From Nephromyces sp. MM_2019 (Eukaryota; Apicomplexa; Aconoidasida; Nephromycida), in assembly GCA_015657535.1 (NCBI GenBank), contig JADHZB010001258.1, positions 66,126 through 130,125 of the forward strand: a DNA stretch of 64,000 nucleotides, read 5' to 3'. The first letter of the stretch is position 1. Each line of letters starts with the position of its first letter. Both the position numbers and the translations under genes were made by a program. The notes under the pieces are model-generated. The model ran no database searches, had not been told where the DNA came from, and saw nothing but the letters and a program-made list of their open reading frames with translations. Shown piece after piece: positions 1 to 11,099 of the stretch.

Positions 1-387
1 TTTCATTTAATTCTAGGTTCTCAGCTTCTTTAGCATACCATTAGCTAATCCTCATTACTTGGGATGCACTTTCCATGTATTGATAATTACAAATCTATTT
101 AGCGAATTACGCAAAGTAATCATTGTGGCTGTATCTGGCCCGTGGTACCGCGCAGTGCTAGGCTATGCACTGCGGACTGCAGATATATCTGGCTTTAAAC
201 ATAATAGTATGGTATATTTGCACACTTATTTTACAGCTACTTCAAATTTTAGAGTTTCGACTTTTTATACTTAAAAGAGATTCAAATGATAATCTACCTG
301 ACAATTTATTTGTAATGCTAGTAAGATGCTCCCAGAAGATGTCGCGTGTTGCTTTACTAAACCTTCACAAGTAATGGGACTGCAGGC

Positions 388-512
388 GTCCAGAGAGACA
401 CTTCAAAGTAGCAGATTTCAAATCAAGCTGAAACGGCTGAGTGACATTTTCTCTGCTGTGCAACCCCCGTCTACACTAGATGTCACTGTGCTACGGAAAA
501 AGCTCGCGGTAA
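388..512 (+). CDS. Candidate internal exon, possibly the start of a Rab-GAP TBC domain
   Basis: An open frame is bounded by an acceptor (…GGGACTGCAG) and a donor (CTCGCG/GTAAGA). It encodes a charged helical peptide with SRFQIKLKRLSDIF and, near its end, LDVTVLRKKLA. In TBC-domain proteins a similar segment (…LDxLRKLxWSGIP) begins the domain just before the Trp-Ser-Gly. The next exon that would carry WSGIP was not found in the following 1.5 kb, so the family suggestion rests on one short resemblance. The donor is followed by a duplicated stretch that would lie in the intron. The exon is reasonably supported by splice signals; the identity is weak. Confidence 0.3.
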
Positions 513-525
513 GAATTGCGCCAAA

Positions 526-735
526 CTAGGTATTTATCACTAGTTGCATATAGGAGAGCTATACAAGCAGAAGGATTCTAGTGAAAAACTATGATTACAT
601 TTCAGTAAGAACCGCGAAAAACTATGATTACATTTCAGTAAGAACCGCGAAAAACTAGGTATTTGTAACTAGTTTCATATAGGAGAGCTATACAAACAGG
701 GAGATTCTAGTCAAAAGCCACGATTACATTTGAAG
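526..735. repeat. Local tandem duplication with a nested 33-bp tandem repeat
   Basis: A segment beginning CTAGGTATTTATCACTAG near 526 recurs with a few changes near 655, both copies containing CATATAGGAGAGCTATACAA. Between them a 33-bp unit starting GAAAAACTATGATTACATTT is repeated exactly twice (583-615 and 616-648) and then begins a third time. It lies directly downstream of a candidate splice donor, so it is probably intronic. Confidence 0.85.
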
Positions 736-2606
736 TCCCCAAAGATTCTAAGGAAGAAATTACTGCGGCACAGGGAAGGCTCCACGAATTCCCCCAAACA
801 TCCACTGAACACAGAGAAGCTAAACACTTTTGAGGACTCAAGTCCTAAGCGGTGCACGCTGAGGCACTGGGAAAAACTGCCTTATCTTTAAAGTTTTCGC
901 TCAGGGAAGTCTGAGTGTCAGTCAGGAGCGTAATGGCCCACCCTCATCGCGCTATCTATGGAAAAATTGACAAACCCCAAGCGTGAACTGCTTACACTGT
1001 ACGCAGTGGAGGATATCGAAGATACTAAATCTAACTATGGATGGTGCCGTGATGCAATGAAGCGTTCTAACCCTAGCACTTTTTAAAATTCTAACCATTG
1101 ACTATCGTTCAGTACCAACTAATATTTTTGTGTATCGTTTTCCCCGGCGGGTCACGTCAGGCTAAGCCATATGGTGTACTGCATCCATCTGAGCATTCAG
1201 CAATCTACGCTCCGACCGCAATTTAAACAGATTCTCTTAATCGATGGCATACCCGGAATATTTGCATATCCAAAGGTCGAGGGAAATCGTGCTACGCATC
1301 CTTAAAATCAAGCTGATAGCAAGGAAGGTATGCTACGCTCACTGCTTAACAGACTAAGAAGCAGGGAGCTATAAAAAACTATTGGCAAGGACTCATAACT
1401 CTCAGCCGGTGCTTACATACTGAGGGGGAACTATACAAGTTTTCGTATTCAGTAGTATGCATAGATCAGAAGACTGAAACAGCCCAATAATTGTCATGTA
1501 AATATTTTTATTTGGAGCGGTAGTTAGGGCATGCTACTTCTGGGCTAATTACAACACTGGATGATAGACTGCTGCTTTCCGGCAAAAAAATGAAATGAGA
1601 AACTTGCGGGGGTATTTTTCTAGGTGACAGATTAATCGGCAGGGAGAAACAAAGCAATAATCAAGATACTTAGACTACCAGTGATGGGAGGAAACTTTAG
1701 CTACCTCTTCTTAATAAAAATTTAGTGCTCTGATCGGGCGAATATGAGGGTTTGCTATCAGTTTTTCTTGGGAGGATTGAGAAGAAGTATACCCATTAGT
1801 TGTCACGGAGTCAACAGAACAAAATATTACAAACCGTCAAAAAAATATTAGAGGTACGAGACTAACATACACAATTTTGGGATACGAAATGCCGTAAAAA
1901 TCCCCGAGCATTCAGTAAAAACAAGAAAAAGCGGCTCTGGTGTTAATTTAAAGGCAGTCATGAAATATACACTAGTCCTGAATCAATTTCATCGTTCGCA
2001 ACGCGACGGCAGTTTATATTCATGAACTCCCCCATAAAGAAACGCAGCACTGTTTAATGATAGTATCTATTTAAGAAGCCTGTTTCTTCATCAACAAGGA
2101 GCTACAGCGAGTTTATCCCTGCCAAATCATCCAACAAGACATAAAAAAATAGAAGTATAAATCAGGACTCTTAATCAGAATATAATGCGCTAGAAATAGC
2201 AAAAATGTACATGAGAGACGGCTAGCTATGTTTGAGTGCATGTCAAGACCCATGACATAGAAACCAGTATAGTTTCTCGCATAAGCAAATGCAAAAAAAG
2301 GCATAGTGTAATAATTTCACGAAAAAAATACATACTGGCTACGAAAGAAAATGTCCGTCGTCTTACATATTCTGCTGATGAAAATATGGAAGTCTGATGA
2401 TACAGAAACTCAGCATACGCTCAAAAGTGAAGCCCTTGTATTAATTCCCCATCCTAAAGATTCCTTTGGGAATTCCTAATGGAAACGAAATTCACTGGTA
2501 GCGCTGATGGCAAAACTTTAAGATTAGTGGCAAATTTCGACCCCAGCGTGCCCTGGAAAATTCTTGAATTTTGGTACCCAGTCACTAGAAGATGCGAAGC
2601 GTTAGC
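736..2606. other. No supported gene; includes the 3' flank of selenoprotein T
   Basis: No exon with paired splice signals and a convincing frame was found here. A short open stretch at about 740-890 (plus) reads without a stop but matches nothing. The part nearest 2606 is downstream of the minus-strand selenoprotein T stop and should contain its 3' UTR and SECIS element. The only nearby AUGA core on the minus strand is at 2127-2130, about 480 nt beyond the stop. Confidence 0.4.
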
Positions 2607-3398
2607 CTAAGCTAAACTTTGTTTATACGCTGCATTAATGAGCTCAAGGATTTCTGTTTTAGCTGGGAGTCTTTTCATGACGGAGTAGCTCCAAATTAAA
2701 CTTGAACCAAAGTATACTTCGAAAAACTCCCCCGTCAATGCTTGTATCAAGAATTGTAAGATAAAACAAAATGAAAGGATGGGAGCAATTTCTTTCCGAT
2801 GTAAATCAACATGAAGGAATCCCCCGATATTGAGCGCGTCAGCTGGTGCTAACTCAGCTCCAGCAGCTGAACTGAACAAGTAATCTCCTCGTATTAAAAG
2901 AATTCCAACTAGACCATACCCCATTCTCACTGCAACATTAAGAAAGCGAAAAAGAGGGGCTGGAACAGGGTAGTTGGACACAACCTCTAAGCTCTCGATA
3001 TTGGTCACATAAGTAAGTATCATATTCCGTAAATTACGGGCGTAACGTGCCGAAGATCATCCACCGCAAAAAACTACGGTTATCCTTGTTGGAGGCACAC
3101 CTTCAGGAACCTGGTGAGGTGGAGTTAGAAGAAAGTCCTGAAAGTTCTCAAATGAGCTAGACGCTCTTGAATAGATTACTTCATCCTCTAATTCATTGTC
3201 ACCCGGCGTAGCAAGCATGTAGTACCCCAGGCTCAAAAGCATAGATAGGGCTGCTACAAAAATTGCAATTCTCAAGCCCCGGCTAGAAGGCAAAATATGA
3301 GAGCCTGCATCGTTATGGGAGATATTCCTATTATCGGATGATCCCATAGCATGTCCTTCAGGAGGACCCTTCAAACTATCCGCCTCCGCAGGTGTCAT
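2607..3398 (-). CDS. selenot: Selenoprotein T (thioredoxin-like, CxxU), with in-frame TGA as Sec
   Basis: Two open segments on the minus strand are in the same frame and are separated by a single TGA (3057-3059); reading through gives one protein of 263 residues from ATG 3398-3396. Residues about 41-63 are a membrane anchor (GLRIAIFVAALSMLL). Then comes TRITVVFCGG-U-SSARYARN: Cys111 and Sec114 form the C-x-x-U redox motif after a beta strand, as in SelT (CVSU in animals). Next are PVPAPLFRFLN, two hydrophobic helices, and LTGEFFEVYFGSSLIWS, which parallels the SelT C-terminal block STGAFEI…PVWS. The TAG stop is at 2607-2609. SelT is an ER-membrane thioredoxin-fold oxidoreductase. The frame is open upstream to about 3509 without another ATG, so a 5' exon is possible. 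Without Sec decoding the 3' half would be lost, yet that half is the best conserved. Confidence 0.85.
3057..3059 (-). other. UGA recoded as selenocysteine (Sec114 of SelT)
   Basis: The plus strand reads TCA, a TGA on the coding strand. It sits where the C-x-x-U motif of SelT places Sec (C-G-G-UGA), and the frame stays open and SelT-like for 149 more residues to a TAG. Recoding is inferred from this alignment; the SECIS element was not convincingly located. Confidence 0.8.
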
Positions 3399-3512
3399 TG
3401 TATCTAAAAAGTGTATCAGCGAGCGGCGCAGCGCTGCAGGAAAATTTACAGCTTTATTGGCTGGTACATGTCTCAAGGAGTAAAGCCAAACTTTTTCATG
3501 CGCAATGCGCTA

Positions 3513-6180
3513 CATCACGTAGTAACCCACACGAATTTGTGGCTATTCATCAATAAAAAATGTGGCAGTCCAGTCAACTAAGGAGACATATTTGTATCAT
3601 ATGGCCTCCGCTGCGTCGAATGCACGTGCCGCTACTCCACAGTTAGTCCCACCGGTTGACCTTTTGTCAACGTACCTCAAGTCTTGAAAGTCAATTCGCC
3701 TGCGTCGCCACGTTTTAGCTGGAAGCCAAAGCTGGGACCACAGGTCACATTTTGGTCCATTATGCCACGCTGCTGCGCCACCTCAGACGTTAGCCTTGTC
3801 TCTGGGGTTATGGATTGTTACACATTCTGATGGTAGCATTTACGCAGTATTTGTGACTTGAAATTTACTCAAAGTAGCCTAGACTGGGCTTTGTCTAGTT
3901 GAATGCAGGATAAAACTTCTCCGTTTATTCAGCGACAAAAAAAATTCCTTCGGCGTAATTCATGCTGTTGTATGGCTAGCTAATACACCCCGGAAAATTG
4001 TTTAATGACATTGATTTTCCGTCACTGAGGCATTTCCCCCAATAGCAATAATGCTTACAAAAAACTTAGAGCAAACTTTCATTTGTAGAGGAGCAGAAGT
4101 TAAATGCACAGCGGTTATTATATATAAGTGGTACAAGATCTTGAGAAATTATCGGAACGGAAATTGTGTATTCTGTCCAAAGATACCTGGACTACGCCTC
4201 ATCTCAGCAGAAGCTTCCCTAGTGTTGACCAGTAAAGTATCTACATTTTTCTGGTTTTTCCGAAGATCTAATAACGCTAATTTAAACGAAACACATCTTA
4301 AGGGAAAGTGCACAAAAAGCATCCTCGTAAACTACCTAGTTTAAGCAGGAATCACGACGCATACTATTTTAGTCTTTGATTGTACTATTACTATGCACAA
4401 AACGCCAATAGGTGCATCGTGAACTCCAAGTACTGCTTACCGAATTTATAGCTGTGAATCATATTTAATTTAGGAAGCAGTACCACGAAGTGGCTTTAGC
4501 ATATTTCTATCCGTTTGATGTAGGGAATATAATAAAAAGCGAGCAAATTTTGTTATGCTTAGCTACATGAATAGCATCTCTCGCATCAATATACTATCCT
4601 GAATAAGCGCTTAAATACAAGCATCCGGCTATAAGCAAAACCAAATATATCTAGGTCCATTTTGTAGCTAGACATGCGAAGGGCATCATGTAAGCTATGT
4701 AATCCTTACTTCCTCAGATATAGTAGTATAGGGGACACAGAAGTTACACATACCGATGGAATTACATAAAATTAAAGCTTTTTGGAGAGAAAATTTAAGC
4801 TGATATGCTAGGTCAAAAGAAGTACTATCCTACTAGCCTTCGCTTTTTTAAAGCGACTAGCTGGAGCTTCCGTTTTATGCTTTTTAAGAGATAATAAATT
4901 TGTGCGATACGAAGCACCTCGGCTGTAGCGTGTCATGCCAACAGCGGATGAATCCTTCCGTACATTCATGCATGGCTATCTAAATTAAGAGGTCATACTA
5001 AACTGTTGCTCTTATTAAGTGAGTTGCATATATTATTTATTGAAGACACATAGCTCTGAGGCTCTATTTTAGTAAGTCACAGGAAATGAAGTTACGCCAG
5101 TACATCATTCATTGGCATGTCACTACTGCATATAGATTGAACAAAAAGGAGCCCACTCGGTTTAACTAGCCTTTGCAAATAGATTTTTATGGAGACCGAG
5201 TTTAGTGCTAGAGATACCCCCGTTAGTATATGTAGTTCTTTAACTATAATTGCTTTAACAAAATTTTAGCGCTGATCGTGTTTCCATGTCCCATGTTAGG
5301 ATACTGCTACAAATTTTTCGAAATAAAACGCTAAGAAGCTTATCCATCAAGTGTGACCTAAATTGTATGCGCCACTACAATGCATCTCACTAGGAAACAT
5401 TGACCAGCGGAGTCTATATTGAAAAGCTACTCCAAGGACGCTTTTACCAGATACATTGTAACAGCGGATGGGACACATTAAGCAAGAAAAGCATCCTCAT
5501 TCTTGCCGGTCAGCAGTATTTATGAAGTAGCAACAATATTTCTATGTGCGCTTACTCACCAGCGACATATATCTCTTTATTTAAACAGTTCTATTTGCTC
5601 TCATACTTTCTACAAAAAGTACAACTGCGTGCAGTACCGCAACAAAGCTCAGCGAATTTCCTGTAGCTCCAGACCAAAAGATTATATCGAAAATTAAAGA
5701 AGTATTCTGGCTTATTTAAAACTTCAATTTTTGACGTAGAATAGGGGTAACAAAGTGCTCTTATTAAATTTCTGCGACAGCTGGCCATGGCTTTACATGT
5801 TAACAGACTGCGCGTCCTATAGTGTTGACTCTACTCTTTGTAGATATGTTACTGGCTTATTTGATAGACGTTCCCTATTTTTCCTGAAAAGATGAACGTT
5901 TGCCGCGGATTTACCAGCCACAAGGTGGTCTCATATTTTCTTGACATGATAACACCTCATTAACGTTTCCCGATAAACCTCTATGGACTGCGTTTCGAAT
6001 CTTGGCCTTTCCATCGGTAGTGGTTTCGGTGGCTGATATACATTCATAAGCTAAGATACGAATCCCTAACCTTTGCGTTACTTTCCATCTATGGCTTTTG
6101 ATTAACCTGTTTCTACCCCCTTACTTGCTATTGCTGCTGTTTGTGCTCACCTATTTAGTTTCATCTTCCCATTGCTTAAA
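3513..6180. other. Intergenic or intronic DNA, no supported gene
   Basis: Only short open frames with no paired splice signals and no recognisable motifs were seen. The longest, a 97-codon plus-strand frame at 4051-4344, has no compositional or family support. Confidence 0.5.
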
Positions 6181-6279
6181 CGTATTCTGTGACGACGTGC
6201 AGCACATTGACCTACTTTACTTATAGCTACGGCTGCCGTGACCGTGTCAGCACCGTGCTACAGTTGCTTTATTGCCGAG

Positions 6280-6570
6280 CATACGTCCCCCCTCGCCCTT
6301 TATCCTCCCAGACATATATTCTCCTACCCCTTTCCCTCCCTCTATGTAATCCCCACCCCCCTGCGCCCCACCCCATAACCCCCAATTGAAGTCCTCCCGG
6401 TCAGATGTGAACTTGGTACATCCTATCCTCCCCCCCCATTGTTACCTCCCCTTATTCTCTCCCCCCCGTATGCGCTTTATACCCTAATCCCATCCAGCCC
6501 TTTTTTTACCATTCCGGATTTCGCCGCTCGGCTGCGTTAACATCCTTCTGCCTACCACCCCCTTGTTTTG
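6280..6570 (+). repeat. C-rich polypyrimidine tract
   Basis: This stretch of about 290 bp is dominated by C and T on the plus strand, with many runs of C5-C8 (for example near 6288, 6354, 6430 and 6463) in otherwise AT-rich surroundings. On the minus strand it is G-run rich and could form G-quadruplexes. It lies between the minus-strand SelT gene and the plus-strand GDH gene. Confidence 0.75.
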
Positions 6571-6759
6571 ACAGAGTAGGTAGGGCACGAACCATCTTTC
6601 TGCCAACCAAATTCCCGCACCCATGACCTCTGAAGCCCACTGCCGCAATTAGTCGTCTAACAAAGACAGCACGTTGTGACGAAGCGTAAGTCGAAAGCCC
6701 TCGGTGCGGCTACACCATAAGGTGGCAGAAAACTCTAGTTTACGTTGGACATCTGCTCA

Positions 6760-6974
6760 CCTCCCCTAAGCACAACCTGAGCATCGTTGCAGGCTACCGC
6801 GACAATGTACCAAGCAGCAAAAGCCTCGTTAGCGTGATCGCGAAAATAACACTGCAATGGCATGCTCATCATACTCAAGTACCACTCGCCGTATCTATAC
6901 ACCGAAGGGTACAACTGCTGGCAAACCCTACTACCTCGATGTTGATACCACCACCACGGAACGTCAGAAATCAT
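6760..6974 (-). CDS. Candidate first exon of an unknown gene
   Basis: A frame open from ATG 6974 begins MISDVPWWWYQHRG and reaches a possible donor (…TTAGGGGAG/GTGAGC) near 6760. No family is recognised, and it has many aromatic residues and no motifs. Downstream on this strand lies the G-rich complement of the C-rich tract, and no second exon was found. It could equally be a chance open frame. Confidence 0.2.
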
Positions 6975-7340
6975 TTTGTACCTTGTTTTTTGTACTTTGC
7001 CTCTTTTTGAGTTGCCTCTGTTAGTTAGCTTTTAATCACGGCTACGAACCCTCTATATTTCTTCTTATTAACCCAGCAACTTACTTTTGGTGAGTTTGAT
7101 TGCTGCATGCTCCTATTTATGTTTAGCACGCGCTATCGAGCATTGTTTTTATAGCCCTTTGCCCGTATTGTAGAACCTTCGGCTTAGTCGCGTGGTTTGG
7201 TTTTGATGAATGATCAAGCTTTTAATTTATGTATGTGACACTAAATGCATATTGCCCCGCGAGTGCCTCCAGTTGTCTGTAATACATTCCAAGCGATATC
7301 GCCACTTTGGCAACTTTTATTCGTGGCAGGAGAGTACCAG

Positions 7341-7406
7341 ATGTCATTATATGGCAATATAGGCAAACTCCCATGTCCTTATATGGCAATGTAGGGAAAC
7401 TCCCAC
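7341..7406. repeat. Short imperfect tandem duplication
   Basis: A unit of about 36 bp around TTATATGGCAATATAGGCAA recurs as TTATATGGCAATGTAGGGAA, each followed by ACTCCCA. It lies about 600 bp upstream of the GDH start. Confidence 0.7.
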
Positions 7407-7998
7407 TTGATTTGTTTGCGTTATGAATCCATGCGCGCTCGCTTTATTTTTTTTGCTTCTTGTATACGTTGGAGCTTTCTTGGGTGTGCAGTTGTGGTTG
7501 TGCCTTCGTTAGCTTCACAAGTGAAGTTACACTGGAGCACGCCGACTGTTTCTTTTGGTGCAAACACGCTGGTTTGCTTGACGAGTTTAGTTGTAATCAT
7601 TTTTGGATTGAAGATACCTCGCACCTGCGTGCGTGTGCATGCAGGTGGCTATATATCATTTTTCGGTCTAAATATGCGCACGAGGTTACCTCTTGTTTGC
7701 CAGCTATTTCTTGTTATTGAGTGGTTTTTGTGGCTTTAGCTTTTGGAGGCAAGGAGTTTCTTTACATGGCTTTTAGTTTTGCTTCATACAAAACAGCCTG
7801 TTTTAGATGGTTAGGTGATACGAGGCTTTTATCTGCAATGAATATGCGAGTGACAATTTGATTGCAGAGCTTACATCCTGTGCAATATTGAGGCAGCGGA
7901 GAATATCCGTGCTGGTGGGGTGCAGGGTTGGTGCGATTGGCCTTTTTTTGTACGCGTTAATTCTTTATTTATCATATGTATACTTTTATCAGATCAAG

Positions 7999-9624
<1,626 letters not shown>

Positions 9625-9944
9625 TGCTAGAAATATGTTTGGCTATATTGCATTTACTTTGGAATATATGTGCAATCGCTTTATCATGACATAGGTATAT
9701 CTTATCGGTTTAGGAAAGGTTTTAGCCTCGCGGCTACGTAATTTCTCGAATGTATCGAATGTGGGCGGCGGCCACATGTATAATGTAGATTTTGATCGCA
9801 AGCATTTAGTATGTCACAGATTTCTGAAACTGGATAGTTACCCTGGTCGTCACCAGGCTTCAAACTTTTTACGTGTAAAAACTTTCGCAGTTAGTGTTTA
9901 GTGCACCAGTAGTAGTGGTTAGGCTCATTTTTCTGCATCGCACT

Positions 9945-10151
9945 ATGGCTGTTAAAGTTCATGCACGAAAATTTGCGCGAACGAAACTGGCGTACGGTGC
10001 AGGCAGAGCAGGATATGCAATGTATAAATCATGGATTTACCGTTGTCTCGCTTGTTTGTGGGTTGACTGGTTTTCAGGGCGACAGCTGGGATTGGCATTA
10101 GCCCTGCTTTCACTTTGTTTTGTGGCCGCGGCTTCGCCGATACTGGCTTAA
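9945..10151 (+). CDS. Candidate small ORF with C-terminal membrane segment
   Basis: This 68-codon frame from ATG 9945 has a basic N-terminal half (MAVKVHARKFARTKLAYGAG) and ends in a hydrophobic stretch (GLALALLSLCFVAAASPILA) before TAA. No family is recognised. It lies at the edge of the GC-richer island. It could be chance. Confidence 0.2.
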   Translation: MAVKVHARKFARTKLAYGAGRAGYAMYKSWIYRCLACLWVDWFSGRQLGLALALLSLCFVAAASPILA

Positions 10152-10694
10152 CACGCGGGATTGAGTATTTATGATGCGCATGGCGCTACAGGGGTGCATA
10201 TCTGTGGCGTTTGCATGGTGTTCAGCGTACATGCTGCTTGTGTATTAATTTCTGCGCGGTGCATGCGTCTTGTGGGTCTTGGTGTTTTTGTTTTTAAGTG
10301 GAGTGGACTGCCCCGGTAGGGTAGAAAGCTCTTCTGGTTGCGATACGCTTATAGGGTGTCTTGGGGTTGCGTGAGGGCGCTTTAGTCATTGGCCTGCCAC
10401 TGAATGCTTGCTTATGGACTTGCCAGGGCGATTCCAAACTTGTGGATGGCGGAAGAGAGCTGCTTGTTCAGCTGGGTCATTCCAATTTTGCGGCGAGTTT
10501 CAGTCTTTGGCCGTGAGGGTAGCAGATTCAATAATTATGTTCGGTTATCGGATTGTCTGCTGGCACCGACACCTCGTCGTAGCTCAGTTGGTTATGCACT
10601 GATGAAGCCACTGGCACTAACTTCGTTACCATCGAATCATCACGATTTAACGGGCCTCGGGCTGCACGCGATGTATCTTCATGCCAGCAAAGCG

Positions 10695-10910
10695 TCACAG
10701 GGGGAACTGGTGAACTGGCATTGCTGTGGAATGATTGTGGCTTTTGGCCGCTGTCATGCTGAGGTGGCGGCCGAGTGTGTTGAATGCTGTGGCTAGTACT
10801 GATTCCCACGCCTCACGCTGACCGACCTGCGTAAACTGCAGGGTGACTGCGGCATCATAAACATGACGTCGTTCGTCCCACTCAGGGGTATCCTTCGCCA
10901 TTGTGTCCAT
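10695..10910 (-). CDS. Possible bacterial-type small ORF, unknown function
   Basis: This 71-codon frame begins MDTMAKDTPEWDERRHVYDA and continues VTLQFTQVGQREAWESVL before TGA. It has an ATG start, balanced amino-acid use and GC-rich third positions unlike the rest of the window, so it may be a real coding remnant, possibly of bacterial plasmid or prophage origin. No homologue is recognised with confidence. The final third (SHNHSTAMPVHQFPL) looks less protein-like. No splice signals are evident. Confidence 0.3.
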   Translation of the reverse strand: MDTMAKDTPEWDERRHVYDAAVTLQFTQVGQREAWESVLATAFNTLGRHLSMTAAKSHNHSTAMPVHQFPL

Positions 10911-11099
10911 CCTGCGGTGTCACACCATGCCCTTTAGAATGCTTTCGTCGATGACGCCGATTCAGCCCAGGCCCATAACCGAAGCGGTGGCAGCCTAGTC
11001 CGGGGGTCGAACTTTTCGGCACTTCCTGCTTATGTTTTTCTGACGGCAAAAAGTAGGCAAATTCCGTAGACACTTGTCATTTGGGCTGATTAAATGTTC

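Larger units (their letters stand above)
9890..11090. other. GC-richer island with bacterial-looking composition
   Basis: Over about 1.2 kb the sequence is visibly richer in G+C than its flanks and lacks the A/T runs seen elsewhere. Inside it is a 71-codon minus-strand frame whose codons look enterobacterial (CTG, CGT, GCC, ACC common; AGA and ATA absent), and a degenerate stretch containing TAGCTCAGTTGGTTA, a bacterial tRNA D-arm-like string. This suggests inserted foreign DNA or assembly contamination, but neither can be shown from the window. Confidence 0.4.

Noticed and set aside
3057..3476. Stand-alone 139-codon membrane protein ending at TGA
   Set aside because: The same frame continues beyond the TGA into SelT sequence, so it is the N-terminal half of SelT. 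Its first codon would also be TTG.
7407..7739. 110-codon plus-strand open frame upstream of GDH
   Set aside because: It overlaps other open frames on both strands, lacks motifs or splice context, and sits in the GDH 5' flank.
10570..10647. tRNA-like stretch with TAGCTCAGTTGGTTA and a TCGAATC string at tRNA-like spacing
   Set aside because: The D stem, anticodon stem and acceptor stem do not pair well, so it is not a functional tRNA; it is kept only as part of the GC-rich island.
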